Source: Marisa cornuarietis (lineage: Eukaryota > Mollusca > Gastropoda > Architaenioglossa > Ampullariidae). Taken from it: 64,000 nucleotides of DNA. The DNA lies in the NCBI GenBank assembly GCA_004794655.1, contig SMMW01000624.1:1426001-1490000 (forward strand), read 5' to 3'. This document shows, piece after piece, positions 10,901-21,928 of the stretch; position 1 is the stretch's first letter; each line of letters opens with the position of its first letter. The notes below the pieces were generated by a model. That model did no database searches. It was not told the origin of the DNA and saw only the letters and a program-made list of their open reading frames with translations. Both the position numbers and the translations under genes were made by a program.

Positions 10901-11227
10901 GGACAACTCAGCATGGCGCTCAAAGCGTTGCAGGTAGCTGTCCATATTGTCTTTCCCATCAATAAACTTTGGCAACTTTGGTCTCTCGTATTTCACACGA
11001 GTCTCTGAATCACTGATTGTCCGTTGCAGTTGCGCTATTTGCAGTTCTTTCTCCAGTTGTAACTTCTTTAATTCTCGTTCTTCAGCTCTCTCTCTTCGCT
11101 CTTCAGCTCTTTCTTCTCTCTCTCTCTGCTCTTTCTCTTTCTCTTTCTGCTCTACGAACTTTCTTAGTTCCTCTCCTTCAAAACTCAACTCTTTGCCTAC
11201 CTTCACAAGCTCCCTCATGAATTCCAT
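7934..11227 (-). CDS. Gag-protease-RT-RNase H polyprotein, integrase core absent
   Basis: 1,097 codons from an ATG at 11225-11227. Residues 20-70 are a charged Glu/Arg/Lys coiled coil. Residues 80-250 resemble a Gag capsid region. A CCHC zinc knuckle (C286, C289, H294, C299) follows. The protease has DTGC (395-398) and LIIG (458-461). Residues about 509-570 look like the start of an integrase (DDPTLEKYRKQV, then GGVLYRIF). The frame then passes into an acidic linker with no HHCC finger or DDE core. RT covers about 640-870 with YSDD at 830-833. RNase H follows, with TDAS (980-983), KECLAIVW and QTDHNPLTY, ending DNVGADFLSR. Residues 509-570 suggest a Gmr1-type order (integrase before RT) with an in-frame internal loss. 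This copy would need integrase supplied in trans. Confidence 0.9.
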   Translation of the reverse strand: MEFMRELVKVGKELSFEGEELRKFVEQKEKEKEQREREERAEERRERAEERELKKLQLEKELQIAQLQRTISDSETRVKYERPKLPKFIDGKDNMDSYLQRFERHAELSSWPRTEWAVSLSALLSGHALDVYSRMPAEAAQDYNELKQALLSGYDFTENGFRHRFRASKPEKGESPEQFMERIRGYLYRWIELAGQEKDFEGLLYIILKEQFIEACPKDLAVFLQQQEDQKLKALASAALRYLQSQGKDFFVKSRVPLSDTDLAQNTGYAQHSQGQVRHQGNELRCYSCGGRGHKAQACPSSSTTHSTNRQAPAGNMRRNQQPSSRRPLMSANVAICEGDETGQRYLTASDGPAQNEQHTPVVECAFTIRTTGDIGNMPVSSGRLGGNNVTVLRDTGCSGIVIRKDLVLEEQFTGNSSNLRCCHGHIQGVPTAVVEVSSPYFSGRVNALCLDSPPYDLIIGNIDGARAADDPDPEWEHTCAVTTRAQAAREEMRTKALAITKDIRMPDIDKNKLIQLQQDDPTLEKYRKQVTAYSDGNEKVRFEVKGGVLYRIFSRQDFNEVQPIRQVLDPAYADETAIEETVVSVTDGPPRSGSSASCHVAEDVNDDDKDPEDDSDDLLELGDIRYGESADNIVYGSNLSGQQRVDIQNLVKTYDRIFTDIPGKTNLVKHEVRLTSDVPVRSKPYPIPYATRESLRRDIEEMLRLGIVRESKSPYASPVVVVKKKDGSNRVCVDFRKLNKLTNLDPEPMPTPADLFRQLSGDRFFSKIDLSKGYWQVTIPDEDVQKTAFITPDGVYEFLRMPFGMKNSGATLRRGLKKILHDLRSVVHYSDDILVHTRTWEEHLQVVRVLLSRLADINLTARPSKCILGTDDADFIGHRLQCGVKGVYEDNVRKIREAQRPQNKKQLRSFLGLASFYREYMPHFAAVTASLTDLLRKGQPNLLKWGETQERAFVSVKTFLTSDPVLRLPDPSKTYILSTDASDAGIGAVLMQDHDEKLFPVSYASRKLSDAERKYSTIEKECLAIVWAVRKFRLYLDGVRFKLQTDHNPLTYLDTARFENHRVMRWALFLQNFDIQIDSVKGSDNVGADFLSRLGS

Positions 11228-11285
11228 GGTGATTCACCTTGTTTAAATTACCGCAGCTTCTCTGTAGCAGAAGTTGACGATGCAG

Positions 11286-11304
11286 ATCCCGGACGAAGCC
11301 CCCA
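11286..11304 (-). other. Primer-binding site, tRNA-Pro-like
   Basis: On the minus strand, two bases inside the 5' LTR, TGGGGGCTTCGTCCGGGAT is complementary to a tRNA 3' end ending CCA. It resembles the tRNA-Pro sites of other retroelements apart from one extra T. Confidence 0.65.
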
Positions 11305-11306
11305 GA

Positions 11307-11743
11307 TGTTAACTAACGGGTCTTGGTAAACGACCGTTAATAGCTCGTTGCGTTCAGAATCTGACAGTGTCAACTTCAACATGGAACTCCGAATGTTTCG
11401 TTATAAAAACAAATATAATAACTCACAATTTCAAAACCAGTAATGCTAAAAACAGCAACACGCGTCTACCCTAAAACCTAAGTAACCACAGTGGCGACAC
11501 ACGCCCGTCCAAAACCGTGACACTAAACGGCGACACAGGCCTGCAATACTCTCACTACACCTTCTCTCTATCTTTCACCGATCACACTAATCCTTACACA
11601 TGCGCTCTCTTGCTCCAACATTTGACCTCAAAGCTTGCGTCATTCATCCAGACTTGCGTCATTCACCGATGCTCACGTCATTCACACTTGCTCACGCGCT
11701 CGCTAGGATCGACCCTGACCTACTAAACATTTCATTCGTAACA
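11307..11743 (-). repeat. 5' LTR of the Gypsy element
   Basis: 437 bp, matches 7238-7674 with about four substitutions seen by eye. Promoter and polyadenylation signals are expected here but were not resolved. Confidence 0.93.
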
Positions 11744-11849
11744 ATAGTCTTCAAGATTAATTGTTTTGTTTGGTCTGTAAGGCTGGTCAACACAAAAGTA
11801 GATCTCTCTACACGAAAAGACACTATGAAAGGTACACACTAGAGTGAAT

Positions 11850-11965
11850 AATAATAATGATAGAATAATCATCGTCACCATCATCAGGAAAAGGAAAAGA
11901 AGAAGCGGATGATTTTTATAGCGCGTGGCCAAGCTGACAAAGAAGCATGGTGCCAGCGCTTAAGA
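11850..11965 (-). mobile_element. Short LINE/SINE 3' tail
   Basis: On the minus strand it reads AGCGCTGGCACC ... CGCGCTATAAAAATC, ending in a degenerate ATT run. This is the same layout as the 3' end of the LINE at 1235-1300. No coding sequence is attached. Confidence 0.45.
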
Positions 11966-12094
11966 CAAGAACAAGATATGGACAGCATACGAAAACCATA
12001 GCGATAAACAACCAGGCAGACAAGTAATAAAAGATGCAACTGTCAAGGCACTTCGGTGACTAGCTGAAAATGCAAACACTTAGCGACTAGAGAC

Positions 12095-12400
12095 CAATGG
12101 GTTGGAGAGACGGCGTCGGGCGAGAGCCGCAAACTGTGTCATCGAACAGCATGGTGTAGGTGTAGGTGTACGATTTATCTTTCACAGAAAAGTGGCTGGG
12201 ACAGTCATCGGCTGCTCCCTTACCCAATCCCCCCGCTTCAAGCGGACTAGTCTCTGGTCACATCACTTCCAGCCCAAGAATATGACCATCATTCAGATGT
12301 ACGCTCCCTCTTCAGTCCATGAAGACAAAGAGGTGGAGATGTTCTAAGAGCAGTTAGTGCAGGCAGTCAGAGCGGTAAGTAATAAAACCCCTCAACTGTC
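12095..12400 (+). pseudogene. LINE endonuclease fragment
   Basis: The translation contains GVGVRFIFHRKVAGTVIGC, then MTIIQMYAPSSVHEDKEVEMF and, past a stop, EQLVQAVRAV. This is the pattern of an APE endonuclease from RTE-like or related LINEs (GVGFI..., IIQxYAPT...D.E...F). The fragment lacks the catalytic GD.N and SDH parts. Confidence 0.55.
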
Positions 12401-14088
12401 TGAAGGAAAAGGAAGTGGTACCGTACTTGTCATTGCAGTAGAAAGATACAATGGTGTGCACTGTCTTTAAGCTTTGAAAGTATATATCCAGCATATCTGA
12501 TTAGTACAATTTGTCAGTACAGCTACACTTACGTTACATTTGCATAATAGGTGTTGGTGACAATTATCATAATTATGAACACAATAATTGAAAAACTTTC
12601 GAACAGAGAAACAGCAACCAAGTAAGACAAAAATATAATAAACTTTAAACTTTAAAACATCGCTATATCTTAGGCTCTATAATCCATTCGCGACCGCGCG
12701 GTATAATACACCCGCGTAGCTCGGTCAACGTTTGGTTTCCGCCCGGTATAATTCGCCCGCGGCTTTCTTCTATTTTTTACGTTTTAAAATGCGTTGTTTT
12801 GGAAAAAAAATAATGAATTCGATAGTTGATTCATTTTTCTATCAATTGATCTTCTTTTTATGTCGTAGTTTTTACGTCTGACAGTAATTTTCTGCGTGTT
12901 CCCACGGTACCTGTCTTTCTGTTTTGAAAATGCGTAGCAAATACCAGGGATAGAAAGTTCGACCGGCAGCTTTTAAAATTTATATTTATTAACCTACAGT
13001 AAAGACAACCATCAGTAATACACCGTTTTAAAGAGAATTTTTAAAACATTCACTTGGTATAAATTTTAAGATACATAGATTTTGTCTTCGAGTATTAAAA
13101 TCAAATGAAAGATTACGACTGTACGCGCTTTAAAACAGCGATGGTAACGGCCTCTCAGCCTTGCGTAAGCAATGGGATAAGGCAATATTTAAATATGTTC
13201 GCATACTCACTTTTGTTCTGTTAAATACAAGTTTTAAGTAATCAAGAAAGCGTTGCAAGCGATGATAAACAAAAAATCTGAACACACCTGTTGATCAGTT
13301 GAAATTAGTAGACTTCTGCTATCACTTTGAATGTGATGTCTAATCGAAGATTAGTAAATGGGTGGGATAGAAATAGCAGAACGATTTGGTGCAAGACGGT
13401 ATACATTTTGTATACAGTTATTTATATTAGCAAAATATAATAAAATACTTAAAGGAATTCTACGATAATTGTTAAAGAAACTAATTCTTTAATACACCTT
13501 CAAAAAATTACTAATTACTCAACAACTCTAATTATCACATAGTTTCAAAGAAAATGTTTTCCTCATTTTTAATGTTATCAGAGAACACTAAAGCTTATAG
13601 TCTGGCACAAAACCACTTTTTTTAAACACTGGATACTGCTCTTGTATACTGTTAATGGTAGCCACTAAAGTCTGATGTTCTACTGTAAACACTATACTTT
13701 AAGAAAAACAATCATTGGGGACAAATGTCCAGGAATAAAAAAGCACATATACCTTATACACACTAAATAACCAAAACCACAGACGATTTCACTCGGGAAC
13801 AATACAAAACAGCGCTGTCTCTGGGAACGAGCGACCTAAACACTCCTGGGCCAACTACCCCCAGGATACAAATAAACCGTAAACAACTCCAGATAACTTC
13901 GCCTACAACAATAACAAAAAAGAACATAAACAAATTATTTATGCATATCTACGTAAAGAATAATGGAAAAAATTAAACTTAAACAAAAATCCAAGATACT
14001 AAAATATAAACATCCCACCTTACTCAGAAGACGCAGCCTCCATATGTCGTGTCTCCTTGGAAAGTGAGGCGCTGGGCAACAATAGCTC
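12400..14088. other. Gene-free AT-rich stretch
   Basis: No ORF with credible homology. A CpG-rich pair of direct repeats lies at about 12690-12770 (GTATAATACACCCGCG and GTATAATTCGCCCGCG). Confidence 0.5.
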
Positions 14089-14289
14089 ATTAGAAAGTTT
14101 GAGATCTATGACGCGTAGGGAGACTTGTGCGGCAACGAGAACGGCGAGCCTCTGTCTAAACCTACCCGTTGTGTGAAAGCGATTGGTTGGATTTTGTGGA
14201 TGTGATGATGTAGGGCAAAAATTCCCGTGACGCTACAGGTTGCCGCTCCCGCACGCGTCGCGCAGGCGCTGAATCTCAAACTATCTAAT
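14089..14289. mobile_element. Possible MITE with 17-bp terminal inverted repeats
   Basis: 14089-14105 reads ATTAGAAAGTTTGAGAT. The reverse complement of 14273-14289 is ATTAGATAGTTTGAGAT, one mismatch in 17. The inside is GC-richer than the flanks and has no ORF. No clear target-site duplication was found, so this could be a chance inverted repeat. Confidence 0.35.
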
Positions 14290-14401
14290 AATATTATATC
14301 GTCTTCTCCCTTTCTTTTCCCACTTTCTAAAAAAGCAACCTGTTAGTCATGCGCCAGGAGCGACTCGGCCATCTGCCCTGCACTGGCTGTGAAGTCTCAT
14401 G

Positions 14402-14715
14402 TCACCAATCTCTGACACTAAAATACAGTTCTAACTTTTGTAACAAATAATTTGAAAATATCTCTGTGAAGCGTTGTGAGAGCAAATAAAAATCAAAAAT
14501 GTGAAAACAACTATTAATTCGTTCAAGTGGATAGCACGCTGCGTTTACTATCATGGCAAGCAGGTCTGGTAGAAACAGAATGATCTGCCAAGTAACAGCT
14601 GGCAATAATGTCGCGATGTAGTCGATGGGCACGACGACTAGAGTGAAGGTGAGAGCAGCCTGGTGGCTGTTGATGTTACCAGATGTCCAGGTCGACCTTT
14701 GTCGCCTCACCCTTC
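14402..14715 (-). pseudogene. Receptor fragment, TM6-TM7
   Basis: The minus frame reads SGNINSHQAALTFTLVVVP, then IATLLPAVTWQI and YPLERINSCFHIFDFYL ... SQRF. This matches the end of loop 3, TM6 and TM7 of the receptor family. TM1-TM5 are missing, and the loop 3 stretch is more diverged than in any other copy, so this is an old 5'-truncated relic. Confidence 0.75.
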
Positions 14716-15330
14716 ATGTTGTCGATTTTGATACTATTCCTTACTTCTTGTAGTTTTATTCTGCCTGTTATTCTGCCAATCTGTGTTTTTATTAGAGTAT
14801 CGCCGTGGAAACTGTTGTGCACATTAAATATTAGCGGTATTTTATAAACAGAAATTTCCGGTTAACAAAAAAATATAAAATTTTGTGATGTTAATATATC
14901 TAAAAATCGTTAAGAGAAATATGCACGTGAATATTATGGATAAAGAAAAAAAGTCAGTTTAGCCAACTGAACTGCAGCAGGCTAATCCCACAGCAAACCA
15001 CAATCACAGCCTCCGGGAAGACTCCCATCTCTCTACCCACTGGCACAGACCTCTCCAACCACGCGCGAAGGTTCCTTGCTAACTTTTACCTTCCACTGGC
15101 ATATATACACACGACAATATGTAGAAATGTACACGAAAAATGTCTAGAAAGTTTGAGAAACCTACAGAAACTTTCTCGATCCGAGGGGCTTGTTGTTTAT
15201 GCAATTTCCAATGCCGAAAAAGGCGTAGCTTGCTTTACCTCGAGTGCGATACTCGTCTACCTTTAGAAATAGCCATGGCCCTATTCATCTGGACGATGAA
15301 AACCAATTTTGTTTTTTCTAAAATACAGTT
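14716..15330. other. Spacer between two receptor relics
   Basis: AT-rich, no credible ORF or RNA gene recognised. Confidence 0.5.
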
Positions 15331-16149
15331 TTAACTTCTGCGAAAAATTAGTTTGAAGCTGTCGCGAAAGCGTTGAGACCGAAGATGAAAAACAAAAATA
15401 TGAACACAACTGTTAATCTGTTGAAATGGATAGACTGCAGCGCTCACTGTCATATTAGTAATAAATAATCGAGGATTAAAAAGCTCGTCTTGAAGAAATA
15501 GTTGAGCAATTTGGAACGCGACGGCTGGCAATAATGTTGTGATGTAGATAATGGAGATGACGACTAACATGGAGGTAAGACCCGCCTGTTGGCTGCTGAT
15601 GTTACCGGATGTCGAGGTCGTCTGTTGTCTCCACGTCCTCGCTGCTCTCAGCTTGTGTACAGTCACAGCGGTACTGACACAAACTATCACAAAGCTAGTG
15701 ATGCGTACAACTGTTTCAAGAAAAATGGAATCTAATATTCTGATTAATGCAGTATTCTGTTTATAGAATAGTGTAGGACCAAATGACCACTGCGTTTTCC
15801 CTAGCATTATTGAGGATTGAAGCTGATATGAAAAAGTGTATAAAAGGGCAATGCTAAGTAAGAGGAGAAAACACATACCCAATAAAACTCCCAAATATTT
15901 TGTTTGTATGCAAGTAGCGGCATTGAGTGGAAAGACAACACAAACACATCTTTCCACCGCAATCACGGCGCCAATAAAGCAAGAAGTCGCTCGAGCACAA
16001 ACGGTGAAAGACAAAGCCCTCGCAGACTTTAAAAAATATTCATCGGCGAGAGCTGTGTCATACAGAGTTATAAATGACCTCATTGAGATTATTGTAAAGG
16101 AGCATATCAGCAAACAGACATCATTCAGCGCGAGAGAGAAGAGACACAA
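15331..16149 (-). pseudogene. Rhodopsin-type receptor, 5'-truncated
   Basis: The frame is open from LCLFSLALNDVC (TM2) through TM7 to a stop near 15331, about 272 codons. TM3 ends in ERCVCVVFPL (in place of E/DRY), loop 3 has KLRAARTWRQQT, and TM7 has QQINSCVHIFVFHLRS. The N-terminus and TM1 found in sister copies (GIPGNIINCLVFWRQG ... DRM) are absent. The match stops exactly before NLCLFS and no in-frame ATG lies upstream. Class A GPCRs of this type form lineage-specific chemosensory-like families in gastropods; ligand unknown. It is almost certainly non-functional unless an upstream exon exists. Confidence 0.8.
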
Positions 16150-16391
16150 GTTTTTACTTCCGTGACGAAATACTGAACAAAAAGTATAACACTTCTATAA
16201 CAACAAGTACGAAAACACACGCAAAGTAGCGAGAAGGCTTACACTTAGACACAGAACCTCGTATCAGCGCGAACATTGCTCCGGAAAAAGAACGAAAATT
16301 GGAATCATCATTTTTCTACTGTTGACATGAGAGGTTTGCTAATGTTTACAAATGTATACCCCCACCCCTACAATCCTCTAGGAAAATACAT

Positions 16392-16420
16392 GTTTAATCT
16401 CGTACCTGACAAACGCCCAA
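16392..16420 (-). promoter_or_regulatory. Receptor upstream module
   Basis: On the minus strand: GGGCGTTTGTCAGGTACG followed by AGATTAAAC. It lies about 250 bp before the truncated receptor. Sequence after it (about 16440-16560) also resembles 22345-22480 upstream of the next receptor, so homology extends beyond the core. Confidence 0.4.
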
Positions 16421-16459
16421 AAAAGAAAGAGTGGGGTTTTACGTTTAATAGCAAGTGAT

Positions 16460-17690
16460 CGAATCTAGTATTTTTTTAAAAAAGGCCGTAAAAGTAAAAA
16501 AAGAAATACAAACATTTATTTATTGTCTACAAAGGACAGGCAATATGTTAGGTTTTTTTCTATTGATTTTCTCTATTTTTGCAATTCCTGCAAAAATTAC
16601 AGTGTGTTTAAATAACATAAGGTTAGTATGTTGATGTGGAAATTGTAAAAAGATGTTTTACCATAAGTTAAGTAACATGAATTCAGCGGGCATGCAGTTT
16701 AGTAGGGGTTTTTACATTAACAAAACTACTATCTATAATAACCGCTTAGTTTCTGCTGGCGCTCAGGGATATGCGACCTGCATGGGTCCTGGTCGGATCC
16801 CTTCTTAAATATTTACTTGCAATGTCTCGTCTCTTTACAGTGCACTTCACACTGATAGCAAATCCGTTTCAGAACTTGGTGAGTTAGCTCTCAGAGAGTG
16901 TGTGTGTGTGTGTGTGTGTTTGTGTGTGTGTGTGCGTGTTTGTGCCGTTGAATTTACAGCGTGTGTGCTTGGCTGGGAATACATATATTTGGCCCTATGA
17001 TGAGCACCGTACATAGTTAAGCGAAAGTTCCTTGTTTTGTACGACAGGACATCCAGTCTTTTTCAGCTTCAAATTTCTTGTGGTATATTTAGCAAAATGT
17101 AAACAAATGTGTATTTTGTGATTTTTTTTATTCTGGATAATATATATTCACATTAGGATGAATAAAGACTACTTGTGTGTATTAATAACTGGAACTTCTT
17201 ACGTACATACCAATTTTCACTGTGGCTCTACTTCCGAAATACGAATCTGAAAGGTAGTTTCGGATACGCTGATATATGTTAATATTCTAAAGAAACCAAA
17301 ACAAACTACTTCCTGAAAGTAAAACAGTTCATTTCTGCTAAATTAGATATAACTTTTTGAAAAGTTGCCAAAATGTGGAAACTAACGGAGACATCTTCTC
17401 TGAAAGGTAGGTGACCTTATTGAAGTAAACGAATAAGACAACTACAGCCTATAGGAGTGTCGCTTTTTTGCACTCCGTTAAATAATTCCAACATTTGCTA
17501 AGTTGCTGTTGGTTACACTGATGCGTTGCAGACGAAATCTATCTGATAGCAGAAAAATGCACAAGCTTAACAGCAGACATTCAGACAACTCAAACACATA
17601 CGAAATATAAACTAGCATGTTCATAGTCACTTGCAACAGCAAAGTAGAGATCTGCATGGACAGGGTTCCATTAAAAAGGTAAACGGTTTT
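16460..17690. other. Gene-free stretch with a GT tract
   Basis: AT-rich. An interrupted (GT)n tract lies at about 16899-16933. No coding or RNA gene recognised. Confidence 0.5.
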
Positions 17691-17885
17691 AAGAAGTTAG
17701 ACGCCACACACTCCGAAGACGGCGACTTCACGACAGAAATCCACATCAGGCTCGCGACAGCAACAACAGCATTAGCTCGGCTGGACAGAGTCTGGCAGGG
17801 GTAATGCGAGCACTGCTCTCGTAGTACCCATCATGCTCTACGGCGGTGAAACGTGAATTATGCTTGCCGATACGGAGAGAATTTC
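17690..17885 (+). pseudogene. LINE reverse-transcriptase C-terminal relic
   Basis: Translation gives EIHIRLATATTALARLDRVW, then after a gap VVPIMLYGGET and LADTER. This matches IRIRIATATVAMARLDRIW ... VVPILLYGCDTW ... LAETER of the LINE at 49263-50096. It is broken by stops and a deletion. Confidence 0.65.
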
Positions 17886-20520
17886 TCGAAAATGGTCGTT
17901 AAAAGCGATAATTCCGCTTTAAACTAACTCATTGTGCATCAAATGGTGCATAATCACAGCTGGACCTTTCAATGGACATTGTGGGAAACACACTTTAGAG
18001 AGCATGAACATCTATTACATTTTAAAACAGTTGCTGGATTTACATAAATTGCCTTCGTTAGTCTAATCATTCCCAGACCAAAGGTCGAAGGAGAAAGACC
18101 TGGTAGTAGTTTTCTGTGTGAAAGCGACAGGGGAATCAGTATAATTCCTTGCCTAGTCAAGGTATGGGATACGTTTTCTTTCTTGGCTTTATAGTGGTCG
18201 GGGAGAGAATGATGTGAGCTCTTAATAAATGGTTGCAAATTTTGGTTCTTGTAAAGAGGTACAAAATTCATCAGTTAAATTTATTGTGAGTATTTACGAC
18301 ATCGTTAGTGTTTCAGGGAAGAAGACGAGTATAGGCGATGCCGTTTACAGCACGTTGTTCAGGAGTAGCGGAGGATATTGTTGTCAGGGTGCTGTGTGCA
18401 CCTCATCCACACCAGCTACTCATAGTATTGGAGTTATTAGTATTAGTCTGCGAGTTCGCACCAACAGCTCGTCATACAGAACCATTTCAAGGGAGGTTAT
18501 TCTAGGAAGATGTACACATGTGAGTGAGAGTGTTCTGACTCGGACTTTGAAAGTAAGTGCCTTTTTGGTCATTTTGTTTAAATCAGAAAATCGAATCGGG
18601 ACATTAGTATTACCCGTGATGGTTCCCTTATGAAAACATTTGTGGTTTGGAAATTTGAAGAGAATTGGACTTAACGAAGCAGGATGATTGGAGGACGGTG
18701 AGTTATATATGTAATTCACATGGTATATATGATTGATAGTTGGTAAAAGTACATTGATTAGTGTAACCCATGTGCTTTAGGGAGTTTATCTAGCGTGTAG
18801 TTAGTTTATTTGAGATATATATATATATATATGTTGATTTGAGAATTGTTGAATTTATTTGAGATAGTGAAAAACTTGTTGAAATAGGTTAAATTTGGTA
18901 CTCCCGTATAAAGTTAAACAAAAGATCCCGACAATAGAGAATTTCAACTGAACAGGTCTTAATGATTTGTTGTGCGAAAGAACATGTGTGTGGGACTCAG
19001 TGTTGGTTGGTGTGCCTTGTATGCGTCCTTTCTGTGTGTGAGTTCTGCAACATGGTGGTACACGAAGGAATCATCCGATCAAACTCACTACATACTACAA
19101 ATCATGACAAAAACTACACCCTAAAAAATCCAAAATAAATAAATGTTATTAGAAAACCACAATAAAACTGAGAGTTTATTCTTTGTAAGAGATAAAAAAA
19201 TTAATTTAGACGTTACAAGTAATAACAAGCGATTGTTAAAATTAAACGAAGTTAATCTTATGTTTTATAGTCACTATTTGTTAGATATTTCAGTTATCTC
19301 CATCTTCTTTCATCCAGCACGACAAAAGACTCGGGTGCCAATACAAACTTTAAGCTTTGGCTGTACATGTGGATATTTCTTGAATAAATAGCTAAACCAA
19401 AGAGCCGCTTGTGTAGGCCAGTGTTTGAGAGTTAACAACTGTGAAAACGGTTTCGTTAAACAAATATCAACTTTTTAAATGGAGGTTATGACCCTCACAA
19501 TTTCAAGTTCTGTAAACACTTATTGGGATTCCAAACCTAAAGGCACACGTTCACATATTGTGTAACAGTACCTGTCACTGACAGTAGGGATTAAATGTGG
19601 CAAGATTTTAACTATTTACTGCACTTCAATATCACAAGGAGGCAGGTGAATGTTCTGGAAAGATGGTAATATGTTAATAAATATAAATGTGCATTCAAGA
19701 GAAATTCATGATGGTGTGTACAGTCCTCGTTACTTAACCTTTCAAAAAAAGACATCGGTATCCGCTCTTAGTACAATGTTTCAGTACAGTTATATTCCCA
19801 TTAGCTTTACTTTACGAAATTTGCTGACAACTGAATAATTATGAACACAACAAGGGAACTTTAAAAAATAAACGCGTCGCTTAAAAATTAAGAACAAAAA
19901 TTACAATAAATCACAACTGAAACCATCTCATTATACTAAGCACTATAAAGCAATCTTTGAATATGTAAGTATAATGACTTCAGTGCCTACAGAATATTCA
20001 TAAGAACGTTATAAAGAAAAATCAGTAACAGAAATATATTGATCAAATCGAGTTTGAAAAGAAAATTTGCGTTTTCCTTTTGCTTTAAAATGTAATTGAA
20101 GTATTCATAAATAATATTTTCTGAAAGAAAATTTGAATTAATGATTACTCAATTTTTTTTTACTATAGTCCTTTCGAGTATCAGAAAACTTTGCAGATAT
20201 GTTTGTTATAAACGACTGTTATGAAGTTCGAAAAATATCTTCAGTGAAAACAACTTTGTCACATCCTTATCCTTCTCTCTTATTAAGTAAGCAAAGAGAC
20301 TACCGTTTTCGTGTATTTTCCAGACGTTTAAAAAAGGAAATGCTAAAAAAGCCATTGTGATGTTAAAAGTGTTTAATATCCTATTATAAAACAAAGAAAA
20401 TACTCTTTTCTAGTTTTTATGTTCTCTAAAATAGTCTTAAGACAAAATCCGTGATTCGTGCAATCTGTCAGAATAGTACAATTCCAATATTCTTACCTTA
20501 AAGATACGGCTTACAACTTA
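17886..20520. other. Gene-free AT-rich stretch
   Basis: Scanned on both strands. Several open frames of 60-130 codons exist (for example 18229-18633) but none shows a domain, signal or family pattern. A short (TA)n lies at about 18815-18830. Confidence 0.45.
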
Positions 20521-20650
20521 ATAAAATAATAAACCAGTATTTCACTTTCTATTATAGAACCGTCGCAAGGTTTAGGAAAAGCATCTAAATAAATTGAAGC
20601 AATATTGGATTTCCAGCATCAAAAAGTCAAGGGTCAAGGCTAATCGTTAA
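20520..20650 (+). repeat. Non-coding segment shared with 54.86-55.0 kb
   Basis: Shares CACTTTCT.TTA.AGAACC and, further on, AAGGGTCA ... GGCTAATCGTTAA with 54860-55000 in the same orientation. It flanks the 3' side of the 20.8 kb receptor (minus) and the 5' side of the 55.2 kb receptor fragment (plus). Confidence 0.5.
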
Positions 20651-20842
20651 GTAAAAAAAAACAATAGTGCTGTTTCCAGTAGGCGAACTGATCTTTTAAT
20701 ATGAATAATAAATAAGTGATAAAATCTTGTAACATCATGTACGCGTATTTGACACCAAGTGCGTGATGAGATTACTATGTTTATGGCTATCTTCTCCGCA
20801 ATCATACAGACACTACAACCAAATAAAGAGGACAATGTCGTA

Positions 20843-21928
20843 CTATCCGTGAGAACATTGATCAAATAAGCTTCGTCTAAAATACATTTTAACCTCTGTA
20901 AAAAATATTCTACAGGTCTGACGAAAGCGTTGAGAGCGAAAATAATAAACGAAAATGTGGACACAACTGTTGATCTGTTGAAATGGATAAACTGTGTTTC
21001 TCACTGTCATATAAGTGATGTTTAATTGAGTATCAGTAATCCACTCCGGTATAAAAAGTAGAGAGAGTTGCCACGTGACTGCTGGCAATAATGTCGTGAT
21101 GTAGATGACAGAGACGACGACTAACATGGAGGTGAGAACCGCCTGTTGGCTGCTGATGTTACCGGATGTCGAGGTCGTCTGTTGTCTCCACGTCCTCGCT
21201 GCTCTCAGCTTGTGTACAGTAACAGCGGTACTGACACACACTATCACAAAGCTAGTGATGCGTAGAACTGTTTCTAGAAAGATGGCTACAAATGTTTTGC
21301 TCATATCACTATTCTGTTCACAAAAGATTATACAGCCAAAGTGCCACTGAATTTCTAGCGTTTTCGAAGACTGAGATATAAATGAAAGGGCTTAAAACAG
21401 GCTGGGAATAAATATGAGGAGAAAACACACACCCAGTAAAATTCCCAAGGTTCTTGTTCGTACACAAGTAACGGCGCTGAGAGGAAAGACAACACAAACA
21501 CATCTCTCCACTGATATCACAACGTTCAGAAAGGTAGAGGTCCCTCGAAGTGCAGTAATACAATACATGGAGAAAGCGGTCTTAACATAATATTCCTCGC
21601 CTAGACCTGAGTCATACAAAGTAATAAACGACTTTATAGAGAGTATGACAAAGGTAAGCAACAAGTAAAAGACATCAGTCAGTGCGAGAGAGAAGAGACA
21701 CAAGTTCATGCGGTCTTGTAGTCCCTGTCGCCAGAACACCAGGCAGTTGATGATGTTTCCTGGGATTCCAATGACACACACGAGTGTTGTTAGACCAGAA
21801 AAGAAAACTGTTTCTACTATCTGTCGTATTTCCACGCTTCTGGCATAGTAGAAGGTCTTGTCTGGATACAATACTTTTGTTCTAAAAATGACCGTGTCCG
21901 TTGTTGAGTTACACTCTGAGTTGTTCAT
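20843..21928 (-). pseudogene. Rhodopsin-type receptor with one in-frame stop
   Basis: Reads continuously in one frame from ATG at 21926-21928 (MNNSECNS, N-glycosylation sequons) to the stop at 20843. The only lesion is one TAA at 21392-21394, just after TM4. The 29 codons between the two open parts are in frame, and the loop 2 region still aligns (QSSKTLEIQWHFG). TM1 has GIPGNIINCLVFWRQG, TM3 ERCVCVVFPL, loop 3 KLRAARTWRQQT, TM7 QQINSCVHIFVYYFRS, about 361 codons. It could be a recent pseudogene, a polymorphic null allele or a sequencing error. A second ATG nine bases upstream (21935-21937) would add MFL. Confidence 0.85.

Larger units (their letters stand above)
7238..11743 (-). mobile_element. 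Ty3/Gypsy LTR retrotransposon lacking integrase core
   Basis: Two direct 437-bp LTRs (7238-7674 and 11307-11743) start TG and end CA in plus orientation and are flanked by the 5-bp duplication ATAGT (7233-7237 and 11744-11748). Transcription runs on the minus strand: 5' LTR on the right, a primer-binding site two bases inside it, one ORF (11227 to 7934), a purine tract at 7675-7690, then the 3' LTR. By eye the LTRs differ at about four positions, which means a recent insertion. At 4.5 kb it is shorter than usual for the group, because the integrase catalytic region is missing from an otherwise open ORF. Confidence 0.93.

Noticed and set aside
17969..18719. Overlapping 99-134 codon frames on both strands
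   Set aside because: Opposite-strand open frames with no motif, no repeat and no splice context; likely chance.
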